Below, piece by piece: positions 36,951-47,600 of a DNA stretch of 64,000 nt; the first letter of the stretch is position 1, and every line of letters begins with the position of its first letter. Below the pieces are notes generated by a model that saw only the letters and a list, made by a program, of their open reading frames with translations, made no database searches and was not told the origin of the DNA. Origin of the DNA: Agapetus fuscipes (taxonomy: Eukaryota > Arthropoda > Insecta > Trichoptera > Glossosomatidae). The position numbers and the translations under genes are program-made. The DNA is taken from NCBI GenBank assembly GCA_951799405.1, contig OX637344.1, forward strand, positions 13,020,001-13,084,000, in the 5' to 3' direction.

Positions 36951-36957
36951 CTATTAT

Positions 36958-37117
36958 TAAGCTACACATATAGTGTACCTTTTTGCCGCATTATCCGCGA
37001 AGGGTTTCACATGTGGCGAGTGGAACCTATTTATTTTTACGGGAAAGGGGGTCGGCCTTAAGCCAACCACTTCTGTTGAAGTGGGGGTTTCCGTTTAGCA
37101 CCCGAGGGGCTGGTACA
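36958..37117 (-). mobile_element. SINE1, tail half only
   Basis: From aagctacacatatagtg to gaggggctggtac; the head is lost. Confidence 0.82.
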
Positions 37118-37151
37118 TACTCTTATGTCGTTCTATCATGTGACGGTATGA

Positions 37152-37406
37152 CTATAATCTATAAACTAAGTAGCAAGGATATATTACATTTAAGATTTAT
37201 ATTAAATGTATTCCCACAAGCAGACTCGTTTAAGTTCGCGCTTAAACATGCCGCATGTGAACCTACAATATAAAACCCAATCTCAAATGAACATAAGCCC
37301 TGCAACTCTTGCCGACCTTCCCTGAAGCAGGGGTGACATTGGGAAAGTGAACCATTTTTTACAGTATGGGTAGTCAGCCGCATACCAACCTACAAGTCAA
37401 GGAATA
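37152..37406 (-). mobile_element. T3, full unit
   Basis: ataatctataaactaag to cctacaagtcaagg. Confidence 0.87.
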
Positions 37407-37414
37407 CAAACAAT

Positions 37415-38706
37415 CAGCAGCGGCTCTAGCTAAAATCCGGGAGAGGGGATGAATTTGGAAAATAGTTTGATGTCCACCCTTTAGCGCTTCACGTAGCGTA
37501 CACCAACGTATTGTTACCTAAACATCTAAGCCAAGCGCTTGTTTAGTAAAATTCGTTAAATGTACTTCACCTCTGATTTTTTTAGAATTTTAACTTTTTT
37601 ATTTTTAAAAATACGTTGCATTTGAAAATGTGTACGTCAGTTTGTAATTGATTGATTTTTGTGGTTGAATTGTTGTAAATAAGACAATAATTAGGTTGAA
37701 AAAACCACTACAATAAGCAAGTACTTGCTTACCTTAGTCTGTTTTGGATGTTCCTTTAAAAGATGGCGAATTATCAAAATAGTCCTAAAATTTAATATCC
37801 TGTTCACACAGTAATTTCAAAATGGAAATAAATACACTTGCTTTTAAAGAATCACCTTGTTCATCGTGCCTCTTACTGGATTTTCACAGTTTCCAAGCAG
37901 AGGTTATTTAAATGTAATCTTAAAATGAAAAAAAAAAATGTTTCACAAATATTTCCGATTAAGGGAAGCACTTCTGTTATTTCGATCTTTCCATGGCAAA
38001 ATACGCGCCAGAACTAACTTTTAGCCAAAGAACAATATATTTTTTATTTGTGTAATGTTATGATGGCAGCTCCTTGTGAAATACTGGATCGAGGAATTTC
38101 CGAAAAGAATAATCTCATTCATTCATTTATAATATCATCATGTTTATGTTTCAACGCGTCATATCGTTGTTCGTGAGGTATAGCCCGAAAAGTCCCTACA
38201 GACGATCTATGGGAAACCAATACGTACACAGGCGCCAACAGTTTATGTATTGTACATTGCGTCATACTTACAGGCTCTCATGTACACATAAACCAAAAAC
38301 ACCAGTGGGGAAAATCTAAAGATCACCTCTCACCCGAACCAGCCCGAACCACTTCGTTTTAACTTGTTTATATTGTGTTCCTGCAGGGAACGAGGCAAGG
38401 GGAAAGAATGCAGAGGGCCTCATATTTCATACATACATGCAAAACAATAATAAATGGACCTTTAGTTTTACCAAATATTATTATTTTTATATCAACAAGA
38501 ATAAAGACAAGAAGAAAGTTTCTCGCTGCGTGCGACGTTTTATTATGAAATATTTTAGCCTCTTCGGTCAGTTAAATTGTTCAGAAAATACTTCGTTTAC
38601 ACTCTTTTTTTGAGATTTTTCAGTTTCTTCTTCACATAAAATTATATGCTTCCAATTTCATTCATAGGGATATTCCCCACTGTCCCCTAATGAAGAGCCG
38701 CCACTG
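37415..38706. mobile_element. possible non-autonomous hAT element (family hAT-4)
   Basis: Ends cagcagcggctc / gagccgccactg with flanks caaacaat and caaataaa (6 of 8 match). The inside, about 1.3 kb, is AT-rich with no recognisable transposase. Confidence 0.5.
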
Positions 38707-38744
38707 CAAATAAAAATGAAAACCTACAAAACGTATTCTATAAA

Positions 38745-39385
38745 AATAGAATGTCATGTGATTTGGACATACTCGTATATGGAGAGAATGAATGAGGAAA
38801 GACTGACGAATAAAGTATATGTTGCAAGAAGAGATGGATGTCGTGGTAGAGGAAGACCGAGAAAGGTATGTATGGACCAAATTTCCGAAATTGCGAATGA
38901 ATGGAATATCCAGAGTCATAATAAAAGGAGAGCTTGTATGAAAAAGGTTATAACTCTGGATGAAATGAAAAAAGTATGTAAGGACAGAAAGAAATGGCGG
39001 TTGATTTGTAATGCTGGCCGCTAGGGCTAGGGTTTCTCAAGTTTGTAAAATTTTTGTAAATTTTTAAAATTAGAATTCTGTATTTGATTTTAATGTTAAT
39101 CCATATTATTATTTGTTTATTTCTAAAATGTAATTTCTTTTGTATGTTCCTTGACTTGACTTGGTATGCGGCTGACCACCCATGCTGTAGAAAATAGTTC
39201 ACTTTGTCTATGTCTGTTTCAGGGAAGGTCGGCAAGAGTTGCCGGGTGTATGTCTATTTGAGATTTGATTTTTATGTTGTAGGTTCACATTCGGCATGCG
39301 TAAGCGCGAATTTGCTTGTGAGAAAGCATGTAATGTGAATCCCGATGTTACATATCTTTGCAACTTAGATTAGATTAGATTAGAT
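38745..39385 (+). mobile_element. LINE 3' end with T3 tail
   Basis: Frame 38,776-39,024 (MERMNEERLTNKVYVARRDG); T3 from 39,147 with four TTAGA units at the end. Confidence 0.86.
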
Positions 39386-39567
39386 GTGTCGTTTCGTCAC
39401 TGTGTCGCTGTACCATGGAACCATAGTCGCACAAGTGTCTCTTGGCAGATAGAGAACAATGGGGAGAGCGGCCATGTTGAGCAAGGCAAGGCATTGTCAA
39501 CGCGAAATGATTCACTTGCGAAAAATAATCATCGCCAGTGGCTTGTATGTTGTACATTCCTGACGCC

Positions 39568-39771
39568 CAGGCCCGGATTAAGACCACTGGGGGCCCTGGT
39601 GCGGGGAAAGCCATGAGGGACCCCAACCCCCACCTCCCCTACTCCCACCATTTCATCCTCGCCCACCATAAAACATGTATAGACAATGAGAGAAAAGTAT
39701 TTTAGAAAACGTCTTGGGGGTCCGTAGGACGCGGAGGCCCTGGTTCGGCCGCACCGCTCGATCCGGGCCTG
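39568..39771 (+). mobile_element. hAT-1 MITE, intact 204 bp
   Basis: Ends caggcccgg / ccgggcctg, flanked by 8-bp repeats ctgacgcc and ctgaagcc (one mismatch). GC-rich ends, AT-richer middle. Confidence 0.85.
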
Positions 39772-40032
39772 CTGAAGCCGAGTATAAAGCGCAGAGTAAA
39801 TACTCAACTATCGCGTAAACTGAAACAAATGTATGCAAACTAGAGTGCTCCCTTGAGGTAATCTTTATACTTCAGATACTTACTTATAATATACTACATG
39901 TACATACAGGAAATCTAAGGATTATTTAACAAAAGTTCAAAAGCTAGCCTTCGCAGCGCTGCCAGCCCAATAAATTTAAACCGGCTGGACCTCTCGATTA
40001 CTCAGAGTACCATTTTGGCTTTTTGGGAACCC

Positions 40033-40400
40033 TGTGTCTTAATAAGGCCTACATAAAAACAAATAAGCTTTCATTTTTTTAATGAATACAATACGTTGTC
40101 AATACTTATATTTAATCTTAGAGGACATGTCTACACATGTAATTATCCTATAGAGAAAGCACAGCACACCGTGTACAAATAAAAATAAAAATGTTACTTT
40201 TTACTCTGCCAAAACCTTAAGAAATCAAGCGTGCGCTCCGCGTCCTGGATGTTTTGGACTCCAGATCCAACATGCTCACGCCAGGGACCACTTGTTGTGC
40301 TTGTGTGCGTTAATGAATGTCCATACACACTTCTACAAACATTGGCGGCTATTTGAAAACTTGAAGCGGGAAATTTCATCAATAGGCCTTATTAAGACAT
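40033..40400. mobile_element. possible MITE
   Basis: Inverted ends tgtcttaataaggccta / taggccttattaagaca surround AT-rich sequence. No duplication recognised. Confidence 0.5.
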
Positions 40401-40514
40401 AGGCCTTATTTGGGTCAACCCCCTTACCTACTCGGAACAAATTTGAAAATTCAAATTTTTCTTGGACGATTCATCAAACGTCACACCTCCATTTGACTTT
40501 GATCCTCAGCAAGG

Positions 40515-40731
40515 GCCTGTTGCAACAAACTCCAATCACACAAAAATCAAAATGAAGTGTGATTTTACCCATCAAACCAAAATTTAGGATGCATAAATGT
40601 AAGTCAGCTGATGCACATACTCCTTCCTGTTACAATTCCATCATATTATTGCCCACTTCCGATAAATATTTAACCGAGGTCCTAACCAGTGTTAAGTCAA
40701 ATATTGATGGGAGGTTGGTGCAACAGGCCCG
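40515..40731. mobile_element. MITE-D copy 2
   Basis: Most complete copy: ggcctgttgcaacaaactcc at the left and gggaggttggtgcaacaggcc at the right. Confidence 0.78.
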
Positions 40732-41064
40732 AATAAAACATATTTGGTTTCTTATATTGTTAGGGTTTGGTGGTTCACACTGTGAAAGACCTTTGTATTG
40801 TATTTAAAAAAAAACACAGTTTTAATTCACTATTATTTATGCTCGAATATTTTCGCCTTTTAAAAGGCATCATCAGGAGCAGTTCTTGGTTTCTCTTTTT
40901 TCGCATAGAAACCCGACTGTGTGACGTCACAATTTTTGGTGTTTACGATTTTTTTTCGGAGTTAATTAAAAAAATATAAAACATATTTTTACAGTGGCCT
41001 GAAATTCTGGAGTATGATCCTTGAACAGCAGCAAGTCGCTGCCAGTTTTGTTTGTTTGTTTACA

Positions 41065-41268
41065 TTCCTTGACTTATAGGTTGGTATGATGCTGACAACC
41101 CATACTGTAAAAAATGTTTCACTTTGTCAATGTCACCCCTGTTTTAGGGAAGATCGGTAAAAGTTACAGAGCTTATGTTAATTTGAGGTATAGATTTTGA
41201 TTTCTAAGTAGGTACACATGCAGAATTTGTAACCGCGAACTTACACGTGTCAGATTATTGATTATAGA
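41065..41268 (+). mobile_element. T3, tail shortened
   Basis: attccttgacttataggttg to cacgtgtcagattattg. Confidence 0.82.
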
Positions 41269-41269
41269 C

Positions 41270-41938
41270 TAGCTAAAATAAGTATTTGGTTACGAAATTG
41301 TGAAAGTACCTCATCGAATTTAAAAACAACCATTAAAAGAAATTAAGATTCGTAAAGCATACATAGGAATAAAATAAGGTAAGAAAAACATTAGAACATT
41401 TTTTAATTTGAAATTGTGTCTCAGCGAGTAAGCTTGTTTGGGACTGCCGTCCTTAGCAACCTTCCGCAACCACTAACCAGCAATGCAATAATCATGATTT
41501 ATAGTTGATGGGAGTTGTTTTTAACGGTGTTCAGTCTTCTAGAAGTTACTGTACTGAGATGTAGATAGTTAGGTACTGCGTACATGGATTCATTAGTATG
41601 AGATATGGACAGTGGCGCACAAGCGCAAACATAACTGGCCAATAACCGGCAGATTAGCATTCAGGCGCGTGCCCCGTGGACCGGCAACTAATTACGTTTT
41701 GGGAACAACTACCGTATACACAAGTGGAGGCACATTATGGTCGCTTCTCATTCACAGCCCCTCTCTCATTAACAATACAAAAAAAAATCATAATTTTATC
41801 GCTAATAATCAGGAGAATGCACTACATGAGGCCATTTTATAGATTGTTTAAAGTTTTAACATTCTAAAATGAAAATGATCAATAGAATACAAGAGATCAA
41901 ATGAAAAAAATTGTAATCTTAGATTTCCTTTGTCGGGA
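41270..41938. other. intergenic sequence
   Basis: Nothing recognised; two overlapping 60-80 codon frames near 41,612-41,867 look random. Confidence 0.5.
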
Positions 41939-42124
41939 AATGTCACCCCTGTTCCAGGGAAGGCTGGCAAAAGTTGCAGGGCTTATGTTCATTTGGGGTT
42001 TGGTTTTAATTTGTAAGTACACATTTGTAAGCGCGAACTTCACGTGTTTGTTTGTGGGCATGCATTTGATATGAGCTTTGAATGTTAATATATCTTTGTA
42101 ACTTAGATTATAGATTATTATAGA
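41939..42124 (+). mobile_element. T3, 5' truncated
   Basis: Begins aatgtcacccctgttccagg; tail cttagattatag. Confidence 0.82.
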
Positions 42125-42159
42125 GGTTTATTTCTCACACATGAAGAATCCGAATATTT

Positions 42160-42453
42160 CGCACGTTTAATAATAAAGATCAATAACTCAAAAAACATGA
42201 ATGTTGGGAAACCACGTTTGAAGTTCAGACAACCAGTACAACTTGTATGGGATGAAAAAGGCGGCCGATGTTTTATCTCGGTCATATTCGTCCAAATTGA
42301 ACGGCTGTCGCATTCTACCTATTCTTCTCGCATTGTTCTTGCGTTTTATTCATTGAGGTATATATTATACATATATATATACCTCAAGGGTTTTATTACA
42401 AAATCTCGATTTTCCCAATTTTCGACTTATTTCTCTTTATTATTAAACGTGCG
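42160..42453. mobile_element. MITE-E copy 1
   Basis: 294 bp, inverted ends cgcacgtttaataataaag, flanked by 4-bp repeats ATTT. Contains a 47-bp AT-rich palindromic insertion absent from copy 2. Confidence 0.88.
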
Positions 42454-42454
42454 A

Positions 42455-43517
42455 TTTGTTCGATGAATTCAAATTAAAAATGAAGCTTTCCGTTCAAAAC
42501 ACGGTCGCTCTACAAATTTAGCATATCAACATGTTTTATTTGCTCCAGGACCACTATAACAAATATTTCTAGCTTCACGCTAGAGGTATTTTCAACGTTA
42601 GCGTATTTTAATACTGAATGAAAAGGACGCACTTTATTATGTCAATCATGTGGGTAGTTTTTTTTATCAGTTAAAAGGGTTAAAAGTCACATAAGCTGAC
42701 GTAGAAAATACTTTGAACGCCAAAGCACTGCGTTTTGTATTCATCACATCTGTCATCGAATGCATTAAATCCCTTACAATAAATATTAAGTCCAACTTTT
42801 CATTAAATATGGACGATAATCTGTAACGTCACACAGCCGAGGAAATTTTTGAATGAGCGGACTCCATTGAAATGCTTGACATACAATCTAATGAAATACA
42901 TTTTTTTAGAAATGTCGCTTACGAATGCGATTCGCCCCGCTGTGCCATCACTAAGTAAATTAGTGGATCGCAGAGTATGAGAACAAAATTTGGAGCAATC
43001 TTCACATCTGCACCAAAATTATATCGTTCATGCTCACTGCACCTGTGTGCCAGTGGAAGTTAATGTTATTTAAGTCATGTAGAATCAAACTCGGCAATCT
43101 AGGATTTTGAACAAATATGATTTACATATACTTAAAGACAGGACATCATTTTCTCATCAGTTCTATATGCTTATTTTATTTACAAAAAAACCTAGATTGC
43201 TGCTTTTGATTGTGTTCGTACTTATTTAATGTAAATAATTGAAGCAAGAGAAATTTTGAGAAGTGACTCATCAACAATTTTAATGAATTAAACTAGAAGC
43301 GAGTGCGGCTCCATTAACTTTCGATATGAGAGTTTAATTGACATTTTTTTTTACGAATGGCAAAAGAAATCATGGCGTCCGAATTATTCATAGTTAATAA
43401 ATCTAGATTGATATTGCTGGCAAATCTAATGTCATTAATTTTTTTTTGTCAATCTGATAGAAAGTTACTATTTTCTATGTATATTTTTTGTATGTAACAT
43501 TTGCGCAAAACCCGCGT
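42455..43517. other. AT-rich intergenic sequence
   Basis: No gene recognised; 42,585-42,725 resembles 1,600-1,870. Confidence 0.5.
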
Positions 43518-43519
43518 GA

Positions 43520-43597
43520 AACCCATTTGCTTTTACATGTAAGGGGGCCGGTCGTCAATCACTTCAGTGGTAGTGGGTGTTTCCCAGCTCCCGAAGG
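43520..43597 (-). mobile_element. SINE1 fragment
   Basis: Middle part only, abutting a forward SINE1 copy, so the two form a back-to-back pair. Confidence 0.65.
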
Positions 43598-43905
43598 GGT
43601 CGCGTGTGGCGATAGGTCAGTCGGTAGAGTGCTTGCATTCTATGCCGAGATCTCGGTGTCGAATCCCACTGAGAGCGACATAAATGATTTACTGTTACGG
43701 TGGTTATTTCAAACCCAAAAATATCGGCAAGGCTTAGGTACTCAGCCTTTACAAGAAATGAGTACCAGCACCCTCGGGAGCTAGGCTTCCTCCACTTCAA
43801 TTGAAGTGGTCGGCGAAAGTCCCGGACCCCTTACTGTTTAAATAAATAGGTTGCACTCGACATATGCTACTTCTTCGGGGAAAATGCGGCAAGAAGTTAC
43901 TAATA

Positions 43906-44181
43906 ACAATATTAAGATTATTTATTTGGTGAGCGCTGTTTTTGTGTGTATCACACCTCAAGAGCCCTCTGTGAGATTGTTTGTCGCTGTAGAAAGCAAC
44001 AATTCTCAAGCAAGACCCAGTTAGTGTAAGGTTTGATGGACCTTTAGTGTATGAATTTTTCATCCAGCGATGAGCATATTTAAAAATATAAATGGTACAT
44101 TTTTGTGCTCCGCCGGGATTCGAACTCGCAACCTTCCATTTACGTGTTAGAAGTGCTAACCACTAGACTACGGACCGGTCA
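43906..44181 (-). mobile_element. SINE2 (tail a) inside SINE1
   Basis: Tail at the left and head cggaccggtc at 44,181. Flanks aagttac and aaagtaac may be its target duplication. Confidence 0.86.
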
Positions 44182-44199
44182 CAAAGTAACACTACATGT

Positions 44200-44446
44200 C
44201 GCACGTTTAATAATAAAGAGCAATAACTCAAAAAACAAGAATGTTGGGAAATCACGTTTGAAGTTCAGACAACCAGTACAACTTGTATGGGATGAAAAAG
44301 GCGGCCGATGTTTTATCTCGGTCATATTCGTCCAAATTGAACGGCTGTCGCATTCTACCTATTCTTCTGGCATTGTTCTTGCGTTTTATTACAAAATCTC
44401 GATTTTTCCAATTTTCGAGTTATTTCTCTTTATTATTAAACGTGCG
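44200..44446. mobile_element. MITE-E copy 2
   Basis: 247 bp, about 97% like copy 1, flanked by 4-bp repeats ATGT. Inserted in the tail of a SINE1 copy, which resumes as atgtgtagcttag. Confidence 0.9.
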
Positions 44447-44501
44447 ATGTGTAGCTTAGTGCGTTTATGCGCGGAAATAAACGGTTTGATTGTGTTTTCA
44501 G

Positions 44502-44624
44502 GTGCAGGCGTGTTTCCTAGTGAATAGCGGACCATGAGGTCCCCCTGGGGCGGGGGCGGGGGCGCAGCGCGGGGGGCCCCCTCCTGCCTTCTGGTGCTGG
44601 TGATGCTGATGGTAACTGCTGCAG
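44502..44624 (+). CDS. signal-peptide exon of the unknown secreted protein
   Basis: Preceded by acceptor tgtgttttcag, so at least one untranslated exon should lie upstream; I could not find it. The 5' untranslated part is 44,502-44,533. Coding starts at 44,534 and ends in phase 1 at donor GTATTT. The exon begins only 37 bp after the remains of a SINE1 tail. GC content is far above the surroundings, mostly from a Gly/Ala run. Confidence 0.82.
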
Positions 44625-47600
44625 GTATTTCTTTTTTCTTTCTGTTTCTCCACAAGCGCTATTCTGCTGATTTCCTTACGACCTTAAAGTGACGAGATAG
44701 CGATTCGTGTCCAAAAATAAAATGTAGGTACCTACAGGGATTTTTTTATTTATGGAATTTTTTCGCATGCGCTAGCAAGCTCCGACTTGGATTGATATCC
44801 AAAGTGAAAGTAATTTAGTAGAATAGTGCTTCAGAATACACTGTTGTAGGTTTAAGATATATTTTTTTTGTCAGTTGCTCTCTTGAAAATGGTGTGTTAA
44901 CACTTTGAAAGCGCTCGAGATATTAAACTCAGCTCGTGAAGAAAAACTTCATTTTTATTTTTGCCATATTAATTAATATTCTTCGGTGCCTCCAATCTTT
45001 TCATGCAAGATAGGATTGAGGAGGGAAAAACTCAAGGACTTTGAACGACAAAGTGGCTAAAAAACCTGCGACAATGGTTGGGCAAAAGCACCGTATATGG
45101 GCAAAAACATTTCAGGATCAATTATTTAGCTGAAATTTAGGTGAAAATGAGGGTATTCTGGCATGATCGGGTCACGATGTATGCTCACCACAAAGGAACT
45201 TTTGCCAATTCGGTCACGTTATGATAAATGAGAAATACCTCCTTCTCGATCTTATCATACGGGGTAAGATTGAGGGGAGAAGGGATCAGGGACGCCGAAG
45301 GATATCGTGGCTGAAAAACCTGTGGCAATGGTTCAACAAGAGTCCCTGTTTCGAGCCGCAGCATCTAAAGTGAAAATATCCATGACGATCGCTGATCTTC
45401 GTTAGAAGTGGCACTGAAAGAAGAGGAAGACACCTTCAAAGAAAATTAATTTCTGAAGATATTTTTTTTAACTCTCAGGTCCAGGGGTGGAAGTTTCGAC
45501 GGCGTGGCGGTCGGTAGATCTTACCGTGTCTAAATAGAGATGATGATGAAAATGGCCGTGTTCAATTCAAATGAAGATAGCCGTACCTGAACAGCTGATC
45601 GTTGTTCCATATAAACTGGATCAGCTGTTGATACGCCGACATGTTTTATTTCGTCCTTTCTTCGAGGTCGCTAGAATGGTCTCGTCATGTCTTATCGACA
45701 ATAGCTTTGGCCCTGGTTCAACAGATGCCATTGGGTAACTACCCTGCCTATCCTGTCACCAAGGAATTTTTGATCTATTTAGAAGGAATAAGAAGAAGAA
45801 GACCAAGGTGTCAGGCGCGTCCGCACGTGGGTATGCAGATGTTGAGCAAGAGCTAGCCCGAGGTAACACACACCACTGGTATTTCAAGTCTGGTGAACTC
45901 TGACGACAGGCATGCGAGGAATGTGGACGCTACTCCTAGCACTCACCTAACAATAATTCATGTTACGTCATAACGGTGTAATAATAATAAAAATATGATT
46001 ATTTATTTGATGAGCGCTGTTTTGTATGAATCACGCCTCAAGTGCACTCTGCGAGCTTGCAAGAGTAAATTTTTAAGCAAGACTCATTTGCTGTAAGGCT
46101 GTGTAGACCCGTGGAAAAGATTTAATATTTGAATTTTTCAACCCAGCGAAGAAGTGTTCACATGCGGCATGCTTAAGTGCGAACTTATACGTGTCTGCTT
46201 GTGAAAATGCATACAACTTACGTAACTTTAGATGATGACGATAATGATGAGGGTTATGATGATGATGATGTTGGAAACTGCCCAATATGCTAATTCAAAA
46301 AAACCGCTAATCGCAACCGGCCTGACCGGTCTACGCCAGAGTTTGTTGCTCTCTGCGCACACACGACGTATTGTATCGCTAGTAGACGAAAACACACGAT
46401 TACATTGACAATTTACATAAATTGTACTTTACACATTCCAGTTTGGCTCTGCAAAGTGAACAGATGAGCGTATATAGCGGTACTAATATACAAAACTTCA
46501 TAGGGCGGATCGAGCGCTACGACTTCACCAGCGGTGGAAGTCTCGACGACCGTCGATAGGTCTTATTATGCCATTTTTTTTTGTTTGTCGGTCCGTAGTC
46601 CAGTAGTAACACTTTGGACTCGTAAATGGAAGGTTGTGGGTTCGAATCCCAGCGGAGCACAAAAATATACCATATTTTAATCATTTAATAATAAAATAAA
46701 AATATCCATGTCGAGATCAGAAATGATTTCCCGTTTCGGTGTTTATTTCAAACACAAAATAAAAATACCGCAAGGATTATACATGTCTGCTTGTGGAAAT
46801 GCATTTAATATAAATCTTAAATGATGTATATATATCTGCAGCTTAGATTAGATTAGATTAGGTACTCAGCCTACACAATAAATGAGAATCAGCCTCTTAT
46901 TCCAGATCATTCGATCTTTCGTTCATATCAGATCGCCCGCGCTGTTTACTCACTATTGTACCTGTAGGTACAGGCGTACGTAGGTACTTCGAAGTTCGTA
47001 GTTCCTAACAGTATCACAATCATACTAGTGCCAGGCTGTTCTATGTATGCATGTACAGTCGCACGTCGGTACTCCAAGTTCGTAACAATACTGTAGTTGT
47101 TGACATTTTATTTCTTCATCAGCTGTGAAGATCTCGGCGCAGTAGCGCTCTATTCAGCACCACGGGCTGTCAGGTCAGATGCTTTGCCTTGATATTGAGA
47201 GATGGTATTTGGGCAAAACAGGTACTGCCACATCACGCCACTTCTACAAGGACTCCACTGGCTGAAAATTCCCCAAATAATTAATTTTAAGCTGAACCTT
47301 ATTGTGTTCAACGCTCTACAAGGAATGGCTCCGGAGTACTTACAAGAACTAGTGCGACCCACGGTTACACAGGAGAGAGGACTGACGCTGCGCTCAGCAG
47401 AGAGGGGCTCCAAAACGTTGGTGAACGAGCCATTCAGGAAATTAACCACAGTGTTTGGCAATCGTGCGTTTGCTGTTGCGGGTCCCTCTTCGTGGAACCA
47501 GCTGCCACCGGAAGTTCGAGAATCAAAATCCAGGGAAAACCTCAAAAAAACCCTCAAGACACACTACTTCGCCGCGATAACACAAAAAGCGCCCTTGGAG

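Larger units (their letters stand above)
43608..44465 (+). mobile_element. SINE1 split by SINE2 and MITE-E
   Basis: Head at 43,608, body to 43,900 (aagaagttac), a few bases at 44,188-44,199, last part from 44,447 (atgtgtagcttag). SINE2 (minus) lies between the first two pieces and MITE-E between the last two. Confidence 0.82.

Noticed and set aside
39362..39385. telomere-like TTAGG repeat
   Set aside because: The repeat is TTAGA and always lies at the 3' end of T3 units; a retrotransposon tail, not a telomere.
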